A DNA stretch of 64,000 nucleotides from Hymenobacter nivis (GTDB lineage: Bacteria > Bacteroidota > Bacteroidia > Cytophagales > Hymenobacteraceae): positions 2,542,001 through 2,606,000 of the forward strand of contig NZ_CP029145.1 of NCBI RefSeq assembly GCF_003149515.1. Reading direction: 5' to 3'. Shown piece after piece: positions 9,939-18,755 of this stretch; positions within the stretch are counted from its first letter, which is position 1, and each line of letters opens with the position of its first letter. Under the pieces are notes generated by a model. It was not told where the DNA came from. It ran no database searches and saw only the letters and a program-made list of their open reading frames with translations. The position numbers and the translations under genes were made by a program.

Positions 9939-10514
9939 ATGCTTTTCGACGAAACTTATCAGCTCGGCAAAATCATCAAGCCCCACGGCCTGCGCGGCTT
10001 CGTGGCCGCCGACTTTGACGTGGACGACACCACTGCCTACCAAAAGCTCAAAACCGTGTACCTGGCCCTGCCCGGGGCCCCCACCAAGCTCGTGGCCCAC
10101 GCTGTGGAGAAGGTGCAGCCCCAGTCCGGTACCCGCGTGCTGCTCAAGCTCCAGGGTATCGAGCGCATCGAGGAGGCCGAGCCGCTGCGCAACGCCACGC
10201 TGCACCTGCCCCTAGAGGCCCTGCCCGCCCTCGACGACGACCAGTTTTACTACCACGACGTCATCGGCTTCACCGTCATCGACGAAGCACTGGGCGAGTT
10301 GGGCGTAGTCGAGAACTTCTACGAGCTGCCCCAGCAAGATATGCTGGCCATGCGCTACCAGGACCACGAGGTGCTGGTGCCCGTGGTGGACGCAATCGTG
10401 CTGCGAGCCGACATGACTGCCCGCCAGGTATTTGTGCGCCTACCCGATGGCTTGCTCGACATTTACCTCGCCCCCACGACCCGCCAGCAGGACGAGGCCG
10501 ACGAACCCGTCTAG
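9939..10514 (+). CDS. rimM: Ribosome maturation factor RimM
   Basis: 191 aa. The N-terminal half has YQLGKIIKPHGLRGFV (family signature GxIxxxHGLxG) and the C-terminal half is a PRC-barrel (FYYHDVIGFTVID, LGVVENFYELPQQDMLAM, VPVVDAIV). RimM binds S19 during 30S head assembly. It lies between rpsP and trmD as in many bacteria, 92 bp after rpsP and 15 bp before trmD. Confidence 0.95.
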   Translation: MLFDETYQLGKIIKPHGLRGFVAADFDVDDTTAYQKLKTVYLALPGAPTKLVAHAVEKVQPQSGTRVLLKLQGIERIEEAEPLRNATLHLPLEALPALDDDQFYYHDVIGFTVIDEALGELGVVENFYELPQQDMLAMRYQDHEVLVPVVDAIVLRADMTARQVFVRLPDGLLDIYLAPTTRQQDEADEPV

Positions 10515-10529
10515 CCCCGGGGCCCCACG

Positions 10530-11219
10530 ATGCGCATCGACATCATCACCTGCCAGCCCGAGCTGCTGGCCAGCCCCTTCGCTCACTCCATTGTGAAGCG
10601 GGCCCAGGACAAGGGCCTGGCCGAAATCTACGTGCATGACCTGCGCCAGCACGCCATCAACAAGCACGGGCAGATTGACGACTACGTGTTTGGCGGCGGG
10701 GCCGGCATGGTGCTGCGCGTGGAGCCCATTGCGGCCTGGCTGGACGAGCTGCTGGCCCAGCGGGCCTACGACGCCGTGATTTACCTCACGCCTGACGGCG
10801 AAACCCTGCGCCAGCCGCTGGCCAACCGCCTCTCGCTGCTCACCAACGTCATCCTGCTCTGCGGCCACTACAAGGGTATCGACGAGCGCCTGCGGGCCGC
10901 CTACATCACCCACGAAATCAGCGTGGGCGACTACGTGCTGAGCGGCGGCGAGCTGGGGGCCGCCGTGCTGGTCGATGCTGTGGTGCGGCTGCTGCCCGGC
11001 GTGCTGGGCAACGAAGAGTCAGCCTTATCGGACTCTTTTCAGGACGATTTGCTGGCCCCGCCCGTGTACACGCGACCGGCCGAGTGGCGCGGCCAGGCAG
11101 TGCCCGCCATCCTGCTATCGGGCAACACACCGCTCATTGAAGAGTGGCGCCACGCCCAGGCCCTGGCCCGCACCCAGGCCCGCCGGCCCGATTTATTGAA
11201 TGGTTTTGAGGAAAAATAG
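10530..11219 (+). CDS. trmD: tRNA (guanine-N1)-methyltransferase
   Basis: 229 aa. TrmD transfers a methyl group from SAM to G37 of tRNAs and prevents frameshifting. The trefoil-knot SAM site is visible as [12 protein letters not shown] (about 110-121), followed by [16 protein letters not shown] (about 129-144). The early FGGGAGMV block and [16 protein letters not shown] near 168 are also typical. Only 15 bp separates it from rimM. Confidence 0.97.
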   Translation: MRIDIITCQPELLASPFAHSIVKRAQDKGLAEIYVHDLRQHAINKHGQIDDYVFGGGAGMVLRVEPIAAWLDELLAQRAYDAVIYLTPDGETLRQPLANRLSLLTNVILLCGHYKGIDERLRAAYITHEISVGDYVLSGGELGAAVLVDAVVRLLPGVLGNEESALSDSFQDDLLAPPVYTRPAEWRGQAVPAILLSGNTPLIEEWRHAQALARTQARRPDLLNGFEEK

Positions 11220-11280
11220 GGCCCCGGCCCCGGTTTTTCAGCAGATAACACCTTATCTATCCGCCTCTTCTGCCACGCAT

Positions 11281-11311
11281 TTGCTATCGTGCGCCAAAAT
11301 CCATATCTTTG
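11281..11311 (+). promoter_or_regulatory. Promoter for rplS
   Basis: TTG at 11281-11283, 20-bp spacer and TATCTTTG at 11304-11311 match the Bacteroidota consensus. The predicted transcript starts near 11317, so rplS can be expressed separately from trmD although it lies in the same cluster. Confidence 0.65.
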
Positions 11312-11372
11312 CGCTCCGTTTCGTAAAATCAATCCGGGCCGGCGGCGCCGTCCCTTCGCAATTTCTTTCGCC

Positions 11373-11756
11373 ATGAGCGTACTACTCGACTTTATTAATG
11401 CCGAAGCGCAGGAGCGCCGCGCCAGCTTCCCGCTCTTCGCCGCCGGCGACACCGTGAACGTGCACGTAAAAATCCGCGAGGGCAACAAGGAGCGCATCCA
11501 GCAGTTCCAGGGCGTGGTGCTCCAGCGCCGCAACCCAAGCTCGAACGGCGAAACCTTCACCGTGCGCAAGATCTCAAACCAGATCGGTACCGAGCGGATT
11601 TTCCCCCTGCTCTCGCCCAACATCGACAAAATTGAGGTGATCCGCCGCGGCAAGGTGCGCCGCGCCCGCCTGTTCTACCTGCGTGGCCTCTCGGGCAAGC
11701 AAGCCCGCATCAAAGAGCGTCGCTTGAACGCTCCCAAGCCCGCGGCCGCCGCTTAA
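11373..11756 (+). CDS. rplS: 50S ribosomal protein L19
   Basis: 127 aa from ATG 11373 (the frame is open from 11289, but the promoter falls within that extension). L19 features are [50 protein letters not shown] and [20 protein letters not shown]19 sits at the 30S/50S interface. The Ala/Pro-rich last residues are a short extension. Confidence 0.97.
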   Translation: MSVLLDFINAEAQERRASFPLFAAGDTVNVHVKIREGNKERIQQFQGVVLQRRNPSSNGETFTVRKISNQIGTERIFPLLSPNIDKIEVIRRGKVRRARLFYLRGLSGKQARIKERRLNAPKPAAAA

Positions 11757-11775
11757 GGCGTTCTCGACTGCCAAG

Positions 11776-11810
11776 CCGGCCTTCTCTTCGCGGAGAAGGC
11801 CGGTTTTGTT
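11776..11810 (+). terminator. Intrinsic terminator of rplS
   Basis: A perfect 11-bp stem (11776-11786 with 11793-11803) with a 6-nt loop is followed by TTTTGTTT, 19 bp past the rplS stop. Confidence 0.85.
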
Positions 11811-11835
11811 TATGCCCGGCGCGGCCGATCCAGAA

Positions 11836-11932
11836 CTAGGGGCCCCGCGTGACAAGCTAGGGGCCCCGCATGATAAGCAAGAAGGCCAGCTCCTGTATGA
11901 GAGCTAGCCTTCTTGCTTGTCACGCGGGGCCC
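11836..11932. repeat. Two tandem 21-bp repeats and a 32-bp-arm hairpin between converging genes
   Basis: A 21-bp unit beginning CTAGGGGCCCCGC is present at 11836-11856 and again, with two changes, at 11857-11877. The second copy continues into a stem whose arms are 11861-11892 and 11901-11932 (29 of 32 positions pair) around an 8-nt loop. The right arm carries the sequence of the first copy's variant in inverted form. It lies between convergent rplS and the next gene and may be a bidirectional terminator. Confidence 0.7.
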
Positions 11933-11938
11933 GAGAGC

Positions 11939-12346
11939 CTAGTTATTGCTGGCCGAATCGGCTTGCAGGTCGCTGGCAGGGGTGCTCTTGTCGCTGTCCT
12001 GCACTTGCTTGGCGGCGGCAGTCAAGGCATCGCCCAGCTTCTCTACGCGGGGCTGGGTGTTGCCGTCGGCAAATACGGCCGCCTGGCTGGTATTCTTGCC
12101 GAGGCGTGCCAGCAGCTTGCTAATGGTATCCTTGTCGTAGCTACCGCTGCCGAAGTGGGCCTTTAGCTCCTGCAGGTCCACGATCAGCTGGTGCAGCTGG
12201 GGGTTGTTGACGGCCTTCAGGTCTTCAATCCAGCGTTGCAGGTGGTTGTCGAGGCCGGCGCGGCTGGCTTCTTCCACCAAGTCTTGCGACAAGATGTTTA
12301 CGGTGCCGTCGAGGTGGTTCTGGTGCTGAACTTCGGTCTTTTCCAT
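11939..12346 (-). CDS. Hypothetical protein, 135 aa, helical
   Basis: Start chosen at ATG 12346 (MEKTEVQHQN); the frame is open further upstream to 12415 but that part has no visible support. No signal peptide or membrane segment. The sequence is mostly amphipathic helix with short acidic/Ser-rich C-terminus (SDLQADSASNN). The block ELKAHFGSGSYDKDTISKLLARLGKNT looks like a small helical bundle. I do not recognise a family. It is downstream of, and on the same strand as, the 12473-13180 gene, but a strong terminator separates them. Confidence 0.6.
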   Translation of the reverse strand: MEKTEVQHQNHLDGTVNILSQDLVEEASRAGLDNHLQRWIEDLKAVNNPQLHQLIVDLQELKAHFGSGSYDKDTISKLLARLGKNTSQAAVFADGNTQPRVEKLGDALTAAAKQVQDSDKSTPASDLQADSASNN

Positions 12347-12413
12347 GGGTACTGAATCGTATGTAAAACGTCTGATCCAAACGCAGAAACGCCGCTCAGG
12401 GTTGGCCGAGGCC

Positions 12414-12447
12414 AAAAAAAGGGCCCCGCCAGCAGCTGGCGGGGCCC
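12414..12447 (-). terminator. Intrinsic terminator of the 12473-13180 gene
   Basis: Reading on the minus strand, a 12-13-bp perfect GC stem (12447-12435 with 12433-12421) is followed by seven T residues (12420-12414). The stem is built of GGGGCCCC-type sequence. Confidence 0.85.
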
Positions 12448-12472
12448 CGGCGGGGCGGGGCTGGCGGGGGCC

Positions 12473-13180
12473 CTACTCAATCTTGTTCATGCGGTCCTTC
12501 ACCGAATCCAGCGACAGGCGCATATTCACAATGTCGGCCCGGGCCGATTCCTGCTCTTTCAGGTTGGCGTCGACCAAGTTGTTGTATTGCAGCAACTCAG
12601 CCGCATTCTGGGCCAGCTGCTGCTGAATTTCCAGCTTGCGGACCTTGTTTTTGTCCACGTCTTTCTTGATAACCTCAACCTTGGCGATGATGGCCGCGTG
12701 ACTGTTCTGCGACTGCACCAAGGACTTCTCCGCCTCCGCAATCTGCGCTACCACGTCTTCGCGGTACATGCCGCGGGCAAAGTCCTTGAGGTATTTTTCG
12801 GCTGCTTTCCACTGCGCCGGGGTAGTTTCGCGGCCCAGGTAGGCGTTGCCCAAGTCAATGCTCCACCACACGGTGGTGCCCGTCGGGATGCCGTCGACCT
12901 TGGAAATAACGCGCACCGGTGTGGGAGAAACGTCGTCAACCACCACGCCATCGAGCTTGATGACGCCTTTGACGTTCTTCACCTTGCCAGGATATTTATC
13001 GCCGAGGTATTTAAGCCACGCGGCCTCCACGCGGCGGTTGTCGAGCTGGATGGAGACGCGCTGACCTTTGCGTGGAATGCCGTCGATGGTGTTGTCGGTT
13101 TCGTCCACCGGCGAGCGTTGCGCCAGGGCTCCAAAAGAAACCAGGCACGCAAACAGGAAGAAAAGTAAGCGTTGGGTCAT
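12473..13180 (-). CDS. Hypothetical secreted protein with C-terminal coiled coil
   Basis: 235 aa with a Sec signal peptide (MTQRLLFFLFACLVSFGALAQ, cleavage near 20). The middle part (about 35-120) looks like a compact beta/alpha domain with VEAAWLKYLGDKYPG and WWSIDLGNAYLG. From about 145 to the end the sequence is a heptad-like coiled coil rich in Lys/Glu/Gln/Asn. Such a layout suggests a periplasmic or envelope protein that oligomerises. I do not recognise a named family. The AT-rich sequence upstream (13181-13380) probably holds its promoter; a TATCTTTT at 13212-13205 on the minus strand is a weak -7 candidate. Confidence 0.75.
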   Translation of the reverse strand: MTQRLLFFLFACLVSFGALAQRSPVDETDNTIDGIPRKGQRVSIQLDNRRVEAAWLKYLGDKYPGKVKNVKGVIKLDGVVVDDVSPTPVRVISKVDGIPTGTTVWWSIDLGNAYLGRETTPAQWKAAEKYLKDFARGMYREDVVAQIAEAEKSLVQSQNSHAAIIAKVEVIKKDVDKNKVRKLEIQQQLAQNAAELLQYNNLVDANLKEQESARADIVNMRLSLDSVKDRMNKIE

Positions 13181-13450
13181 GGGAATAAATATTAGAAAAA
13201 GCTAAAAAGATAGGATTGAAAGCGCGTAAAGAATACGGGAATGGTTTTTCATTTCAAATTTATGCCTATTCCGTGAGCCCACACTATAAAGTACCAAAAA
13301 TTTAGCTTAAAAATGTATTTTTATTAGATAATTTAAATTTACTCGTCCTTCCATCATAGAATTACTCGTGCAAAACCGGGCCCGTTGGGCAGCATTCAAT
13401 ACCCGCCCGGCTGCCGAACAAAATTCGTGAAGGTCCGGTTAAGTGTGACT

Positions 13451-13858
13451 ATGTCCGTAACCGTCTGCCGCGTCGAACACTTTAATGCCGCCCACCGCCT
13501 CCACAACCCCGCCTGGGACGACGCCCAGAACCAGCGCGTGTTCGGGCCTTGCAACAACCCCAACTACCACGGCCACAACTACAACCTGGTGGTACGCCTC
13601 ACCGGCGCTGTGGACCCCGATACGGGCTACGTGTACGACATGAAGCGGCTGAGTGACCTTATCAAGCGCGAGGTGCTCGACCGCTACGACCACCGCAACC
13701 TCAACCTGGACGTGGAGGAGTTCCGCACCCTGAACCCCACGGCCGAGCACATCGCCGTGGCCATCTGGCAACGCCTGCGCCCGCACCTGGCGGCCGAGCT
13801 GGCGCTGTCGGTCACGCTCCATGAGACGGAGCGCAACTTTGTTGAATACCATGGATAA
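13451..13858 (+). CDS. 6-pyruvoyl-tetrahydropterin synthase / 6-carboxytetrahydropterin synthase family
   Basis: 135 aa from ATG 13451. Zinc ligands are seen in EHFNAAHRLHN (first His) and NYHGHNY (two His), and the catalytic Cys in FGPCNNPNYHGH. DMKRLSDLIK and LDRYDHRNLN supply the Asp/His pair. The enzyme acts on 7,8-dihydroneopterin triphosphate, giving either 6-pyruvoyl-tetrahydropterin or 6-carboxy-tetrahydropterin (queuosine pathway, QueD). Its stop overlaps the folE start by 8 bp, so the enzyme making its substrate is translated from the same message. Confidence 0.93.
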   Translation: MSVTVCRVEHFNAAHRLHNPAWDDAQNQRVFGPCNNPNYHGHNYNLVVRLTGAVDPDTGYVYDMKRLSDLIKREVLDRYDHRNLNLDVEEFRTLNPTAEHIAVAIWQRLRPHLAAELALSVTLHETERNFVEYHG

Positions 13859-14510
13859 TGACTCCGGGGCCCGCCCCGCCCCCGACGCGCACCTGCCCGC
13901 TGGCCTGCGCACCCCTTTGCGGCCCGACGCCTTTGACGCGTCGGACGAAACCAAGATTACGGCCATCGCGGGCCACTTCGCGGCCATCATGCGGGAGCTA
14001 GGCCTCGACCTAACCGATGACAGCCTGGCTGGCACCCCGCGCCGGGTGGCCAAAATGTACGTGCAGGAGTGGTTCCGGGGCCTCAACCCCGCCCACCGGC
14101 CCGACGTGAAGCTGTTTGAGAACCGCTACCAGTACCACCAGCTGCTGGTGGAGCGCGACATTACGCTGTTTTCGTGCTGCGAGCACCACTTCGTGCCCAT
14201 CATGGGCAAGGCCCACGTGGCCTACCTGCCGGCCGACAACGTGGTGGGCCTCAGCAAGCTCAACCGCGTGGTGCAGCACTACGCCCGCCGCCCGCAGGTG
14301 CAGGAGCGCCTCACCCGCCAGATTACTGCGGAGCTGCAGCAGAGTCTGGGCACGCCCGACGTGGCCGTGCTCATCGAGGCCGACCACCTGTGCGTGATGA
14401 GCCGCGGCGTGAACGACACCAGCAGCTCGACGCTCACCAGCGAGTACGGCGGCCGCTTTGCCACCGACGCGGCGCTGCGCACCGAGTTTCTGCGGCAAAT
14501 CGGGAAGTAG
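13851..14510 (+). CDS. folE: GTP cyclohydrolase I
   Basis: 219 aa from ATG 13851, which overlaps the end of the preceding gene by 8 bp (ATGGATAA), suggesting translational coupling. FolE converts GTP to 7,8-dihydroneopterin triphosphate. Zinc ligands are Cys and His of SCCEHHFVPI (about 110-119) and Cys of DHLCVMSRGV (about 181-190). LAGTPRRVAKMY and GLSKLNRVVQHYARRPQVQERLT-type segments are canonical (the latter in two overlapping motifs). Length is normal. Confidence 0.96.
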   Translation: MDNDSGARPAPDAHLPAGLRTPLRPDAFDASDETKITAIAGHFAAIMRELGLDLTDDSLAGTPRRVAKMYVQEWFRGLNPAHRPDVKLFENRYQYHQLLVERDITLFSCCEHHFVPIMGKAHVAYLPADNVVGLSKLNRVVQHYARRPQVQERLTRQITAELQQSLGTPDVAVLIEADHLCVMSRGVNDTSSSTLTSEYGGRFATDAALRTEFLRQIGK

Positions 14511-14649
14511 GTGGGTGGAGAGCTGGAAGTTAAATTGTTGCCCGTTCCGACGGAGTAGCGCGTATAGATATTGAGCTTGCGCTTGGCAGCTTTCATTATC
14601 GCAATACACCCAACAATTTGCTGTTCATCCCTTAAATCATTCCATTACT

Positions 14650-15552
14650 ATGAAAGTCCTCATCACCGGCGGCACGGGCCTCGTGGGCACCCGCCTGTCC
14701 CAATTGCTCACCGAGGCCGGCCACGAAGTGGCCCTGCTCAGCCGCGAGGCCAACAACGTGGGGCCCTACAAAACGTTCGTGTGGGCCCCTAGCGCAGGCA
14801 CCATCGATCCGGCCGCCGTACCCTTTGCCGACGCGGTGGTGAACCTGGCCGGGGCCAACGTGGGCGAAGGCCGCTGGACCGAAGCCCGCAAAAAAGAGCT
14901 TGCGGCCAGCCGCCTCGACAGCCTGGCCCTACTGCACCGCGAGCTGGCTAAGCCCGGCCACCACGTGCAAGCCGTCCTCTCAGCGTCGGCCATCGGCTAC
15001 TACGGCAACACCGGCGACCAATTGGATACCGAGAGTACGCCCCCGGCGCACGATTTCCTGGCCGAGCTGACCCAGCGCTGGGAGCAAGCCGCCGCTCCCA
15101 TCGCGGCGCTGGACATCCGGCTCGTCACGCCGCGCATCGGCGTAGTGCTCAGCACCAAAGGTGGGGCCCTGGTGCCACTGGCCGCCACCGTTAAGCGGGG
15201 CTTGGGGGCCCCCCTGGGTACCGGCCAGCAGTACCTGTCCTGGATTCACCTCGATGACCTGTGCCACCTTTTCATGGCCATACTGGCCGACGATGCCTGG
15301 CAGGGCCCCTACAACGCTGTGGCCCCCTACCCCGCTACCAACGAGGCCTTTACCGAAGTGCTGGCCGAAGTGCTGCACCGCCCGCTGCTGCTGCCCAAAG
15401 TACCCGGCTTCGCCCTCAAGCTGCTGCTAGGCGAGCAGAGCGAAATCGTGCTGGCCGGCCAGCGCGTGAGCGCCGAAAAGGTGATGGCACAGGGGTTTGA
15501 ATTTGATTACCCGGTGCTGCGCGGGGCCCTGAAGAAGCTGTATTCCAGCTAG
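14650..15552 (+). CDS. TIGR01777 family NAD(P)-dependent epimerase-like protein (SDR39U1 type)
   Basis: 300 aa. The N-terminal Rossmann motif is MKVLITGGTGLVGTRL. ADAVVNLAGANVGEGRWT, SRLDSLALL and SASAIGYYGNTGD identify the TIGR01777 (YfcH-like) group of extended SDRs. The C-terminal DUF1731-like part includes LKLLLGEQSEIVLAGQRVSAEK. Substrate is unknown for the family. It stands alone after folE (139-bp gap). Confidence 0.92.
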   Translation: MKVLITGGTGLVGTRLSQLLTEAGHEVALLSREANNVGPYKTFVWAPSAGTIDPAAVPFADAVVNLAGANVGEGRWTEARKKELAASRLDSLALLHRELAKPGHHVQAVLSASAIGYYGNTGDQLDTESTPPAHDFLAELTQRWEQAAAPIAALDIRLVTPRIGVVLSTKGGALVPLAATVKRGLGAPLGTGQQYLSWIHLDDLCHLFMAILADDAWQGPYNAVAPYPATNEAFTEVLAEVLHRPLLLPKVPGFALKLLLGEQSEIVLAGQRVSAEKVMAQGFEFDYPVLRGALKKLYSS

Positions 15553-15561
15553 TATCGGTTT

Positions 15562-16290
15562 ATGAACAGTAGGTTTTTACCCGTTTTACTGTTTTATACA
15601 GCCATTTTCGGGGCGCGGGGCCAAACTGCGAAAATGCGTTCATTACCAGAATTGATTAATGAGCAAGACCCGGGCTGGACGCTGGTTAGCAAATGGATTG
15701 CGGAGGCAAAGAATCCCGTTCAGATCCTTCCAAAAACAGCATCCAGGGCCGATAGTGCATTGCTGGCAGCTCAAGTTACCATGAGGTCGCCCTTGGGGGC
15801 TATCATCTACGAGACAGGTGGTGTGCTTATCGATAATGGCTGGCTGCGGATTCTTGGGTCTGGGTCACCAAGCCTTAACAGGGATATTATGGGCTGGAAT
15901 ACCGGCAAAAACGATGGTTTTCTACTTGTAGCCGACGACGCAGTCGGTGGTTTTTTTGCTATCAACGCGGGCGCATTTGGATCAGAGTCCATAGGAAAAG
16001 TTTTTTATCTTTCCCCTGATAACTTGGAATGGGAGCCAACTGATAAATCTTATTCGGATTTCCTAATCTTCTGCTTTTCTGGTAACCTCGAGAAATTCTA
16101 CCTAGACGCGCGCTGGAAGGATTGGGCCAAAGATGTAAGGCAGTTAAGTGGAATGCAGGGAATAGCCTGTTACCCGTACTTATTCACGAAAGAAGGAGGC
16201 GACATTGATAAGGTTACCCGCAAAACGGTACCAATTGCTGAACTTTGGACGTTTCAAAACCAAATGCGTCAGCAACTTAATATTCATTAG
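15562..16290 (+). CDS. DUF2625-like protein
   Basis: 242 aa. A hydrophobic N-terminus (FLPVLLFYTAIFGARGQ) looks like a signal peptide. The body matches my memory of the DUF2625 family: LINEQDPGWTLVSKWI, AAQVTMRSPLGAIIYETGG, WLRILGSGSPSL and WNTGKNDGFLLVADDAVGGFFAINAG. Function is unknown. Codons are visibly more AT-rich than in the genes on either side (many AAA, GAT, TTT, ATT), which suggests recent acquisition. Its TAG stop abuts, with no spacer, the stop codon of the convergent PBP gene. Confidence 0.8.
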   Translation: MNSRFLPVLLFYTAIFGARGQTAKMRSLPELINEQDPGWTLVSKWIAEAKNPVQILPKTASRADSALLAAQVTMRSPLGAIIYETGGVLIDNGWLRILGSGSPSLNRDIMGWNTGKNDGFLLVADDAVGGFFAINAGAFGSESIGKVFYLSPDNLEWEPTDKSYSDFLIFCFSGNLEKFYLDARWKDWAKDVRQLSGMQGIACYPYLFTKEGGDIDKVTRKTVPIAELWTFQNQMRQQLNIH

Positions 16291-18678
16291 TTAGCGCACG
16301 CTATCCGGCGGGCCGCCGGCGCCATTCATGCGCTCCAGCAGGTTGTCGGCGGCGATGGTATCCACGGCGGCTTCGCGGCGGCGGGGCTCGCTGGGCGATA
16401 CGCAGGTGTACTTTTTGTTGATTTTGACCGTGGGAGCGGGGAAGTGGCCGTAGTCGTAGCCTAGGGATTTGTCCTGGTAAATCTTCTCCATGTACTTGCC
16501 GAAGATGGGCAGGGCCGTGCGGCCGCCCTCCCCCTGCTGCGAGCCCACGAAGTGGATGCTGCGATCTTCGCCGCCCACCCACACGCCGGTTACGAGGTCT
16601 TTGGTGAGGCCCATGTACCAGCCGTCGGAGTAGTTGGAGGTGGTGCCGGTTTTGCCACCAATTTGATTGTCCTTGTGCCAGAGGTCGTAGTCCCACAGGG
16701 CCTGCGAGGTGCCGCCGGGCTCCTCCATGCCGCCGCGCAGCATATAGGTCATCAGCCAGGCCGTTTCGGGCGAAATGGCGCGGCGTTGCACGGGATCGAA
16801 CTGCTGGATGACGTTGCCGTGGCGGTCCTCGATGCGGGTGATGAGGCGGGGCGTGGAGCGAAACCCCGTGTTCATGAACGTGCTGTAGGCGTTCACCATC
16901 TCGTACACGCTCACATCGCCGGCCGAGCCCAGGCCAATGCTCGGCACCGGTAGCAACGGGCTGGTAATGCCCACCTTGCGGGCGTACACCGCTACTTTGT
17001 CCCAGCCCACCAGCTCCGTCAGCTGGGCTGTGACGGAGTTGACGGAGCGGGCCATGGCGTGGCGCAGCGTCATGTTGAGGCCCGTGTACTCGCGGGTCAC
17101 ATTGTCGGGCTGCCACTCCATGGGCTTGCCGTTTTCGACGTACTTAATGGTCACGCGCTGGTCCCGGATGCGGTCGCAGGGCGAGTAGCCGTTGTCGAGG
17201 GCCGTGAGGTACACGAAGGGCTTGAAGGTGGAGCCGGCCTGGCGGCGGCCCTGCTTCACGTGGTCGTACTGAAAAAAGCGGTAGTCCAGCCCCCCCACCC
17301 AGGCCTTGATAGAGCCCGTGTAGGGGTCCATCGTCATCATGCCGGCCTGCAAAAAGTGCTTGTAATAGGCCAGCGAATCGAGCGACGACATCACCAGCGT
17401 AGTGTCGCCGTCGTCGTGCTTCCAGGTGAACACCTTCATGGGGCGCTTCAGGTTCAGGGCCGCCTCAATCTGGGCCTGGTTGCCGTGGTAGCGGTTATGG
17501 AGGGTTTTATAAACCTCGGTGCGCTTGATTTGGGTATTGATGAAGTCGGGGATTTCCTCACCTTTTTCGTCCACCCAAGGGTTTTGGCCGCGGTTGCGCC
17601 AGAAGTTGTCGAAGCTACTCTGCAAGGCCTTCATGCGCTCGTGCAAGGCCACTTCGGCATGGTTTTGCATCCGCGAGTCGAGGGTGGTGTAGATGCGCAG
17701 GCCGTCGCGGTACAGGTCCAGGTCGTGGTCGTCGCACCACTTGGTAACGAGCTGGCCAATAGCCCCGCGGAAGTAGTTGTCGGGCCCGTCGATGTGGCGC
17801 TCCACGTGGTAGTCCAGCGCCACGGGCTGGGCTTGCAGGGGCCCTACCTCGCTGGCTTTCAGAATACCGGCCTGGCCCATGCGCTCCAGCACCACGTTGC
17901 GGCGGCGGCGGGCGGCTTCGGGGTGGAAGCGCGGGTTGTAGGCCGTGGGGTTGTTCAGCACGCCCACCAGCATGGCCGCCTGCACGACCGAGAGGCTGTC
18001 GGGCGAGGTATTGAAGTACGTTTTGGCCGCCACCTTGATGCCGTAGGCGTTCGAGCCGTACTCCACCGTGTTCAGGTACATGCGCAGGATTTCCTGCTTC
18101 GTGTAGCGGCGCTCCAACTCCACGGCCGTCAGCCACTCCTTGGTTTTGCTGATGAGCGTGCTCAGGCCGGGCACGTGGCCGAGGCCGCCGCGGGTTTCGC
18201 CGCGCCGGGTTTTGTACAAGTTTTTGGCCAGCTGCTGAGTGAGGGTCGAGCCGCCGCGCTTTTCGCCGCGCACGGCCGCCGCCAGGGCCCCCAGCAGGGC
18301 TGGCCCGTCGATGCCGGCGTGCTCGTAGAAGCGCACGTCTTCCGTCGCCACCAGGGCCTTGATGAGCACCGGCGAAATCTTACTCAGCGGCACCGGCGAG
18401 CGGTTTTCGCGAAAGTACCTGCCCATCAGCACCCCGTCGGAAGTGAACAATTCGGAGGCCTGCTCCACCTTGGGGCTTTCCAGCTCGGCCAAGCTCGGCG
18501 ACTTCCCAAACAGGAACAAAAAGTTGGTGCTGACCAGGATAGGATATACTAGAAAGAGCACCAAGCTCAGCCCGAACAGCGCCCAGGCCCACCGCACCAG
18601 GCGGCGCGGCCAGCGGCCGGAAGGGATGGGCACGCGCGCCGGCGACGCGGATGGAATTGGCGGGGAAGGAACGGCCAT
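16291..18678 (-). CDS. Class A penicillin-binding protein (PBP1A-like), transglycosylase/transpeptidase
   Basis: 795 aa. A Pro-rich cytoplasmic tail and one membrane anchor (about 28-50) precede a GT51 glycosyltransferase domain with the catalytic-Glu motif EDVRFYEHAGID (about 113), RGGSTLTQQLAKN (about 159) and RRYTKQEILRMYLN. The transpeptidase domain has GSTFKPF (Ser nucleophile near 483), SVNS (near 544) and GKTGTT (near 676). The enzyme polymerises and crosslinks peptidoglycan on the periplasmic face. Length is normal. Single gene; its upstream spacer (18679-18755) contains no strong promoter I can name. Confidence 0.95.
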   Translation of the reverse strand: MAVPSPPIPSASPARVPIPSGRWPRRLVRWAWALFGLSLVLFLVYPILVSTNFLFLFGKSPSLAELESPKVEQASELFTSDGVLMGRYFRENRSPVPLSKISPVLIKALVATEDVRFYEHAGIDGPALLGALAAAVRGEKRGGSTLTQQLAKNLYKTRRGETRGGLGHVPGLSTLISKTKEWLTAVELERRYTKQEILRMYLNTVEYGSNAYGIKVAAKTYFNTSPDSLSVVQAAMLVGVLNNPTAYNPRFHPEAARRRRNVVLERMGQAGILKASEVGPLQAQPVALDYHVERHIDGPDNYFRGAIGQLVTKWCDDHDLDLYRDGLRIYTTLDSRMQNHAEVALHERMKALQSSFDNFWRNRGQNPWVDEKGEEIPDFINTQIKRTEVYKTLHNRYHGNQAQIEAALNLKRPMKVFTWKHDDGDTTLVMSSLDSLAYYKHFLQAGMMTMDPYTGSIKAWVGGLDYRFFQYDHVKQGRRQAGSTFKPFVYLTALDNGYSPCDRIRDQRVTIKYVENGKPMEWQPDNVTREYTGLNMTLRHAMARSVNSVTAQLTELVGWDKVAVYARKVGITSPLLPVPSIGLGSAGDVSVYEMVNAYSTFMNTGFRSTPRLITRIEDRHGNVIQQFDPVQRRAISPETAWLMTYMLRGGMEEPGGTSQALWDYDLWHKDNQIGGKTGTTSNYSDGWYMGLTKDLVTGVWVGGEDRSIHFVGSQQGEGGRTALPIFGKYMEKIYQDKSLGYDYGHFPAPTVKINKKYTCVSPSEPRRREAAVDTIAADNLLERMNGAGGPPDSVR

Positions 18679-18755
18679 GCAGGAACGCAGGTGGAGGGCG
18701 AGGCCAGGGCCCCGCCACGCAGAAGTGCAAATATACCGCGGGCCAGGCCGGGGCC

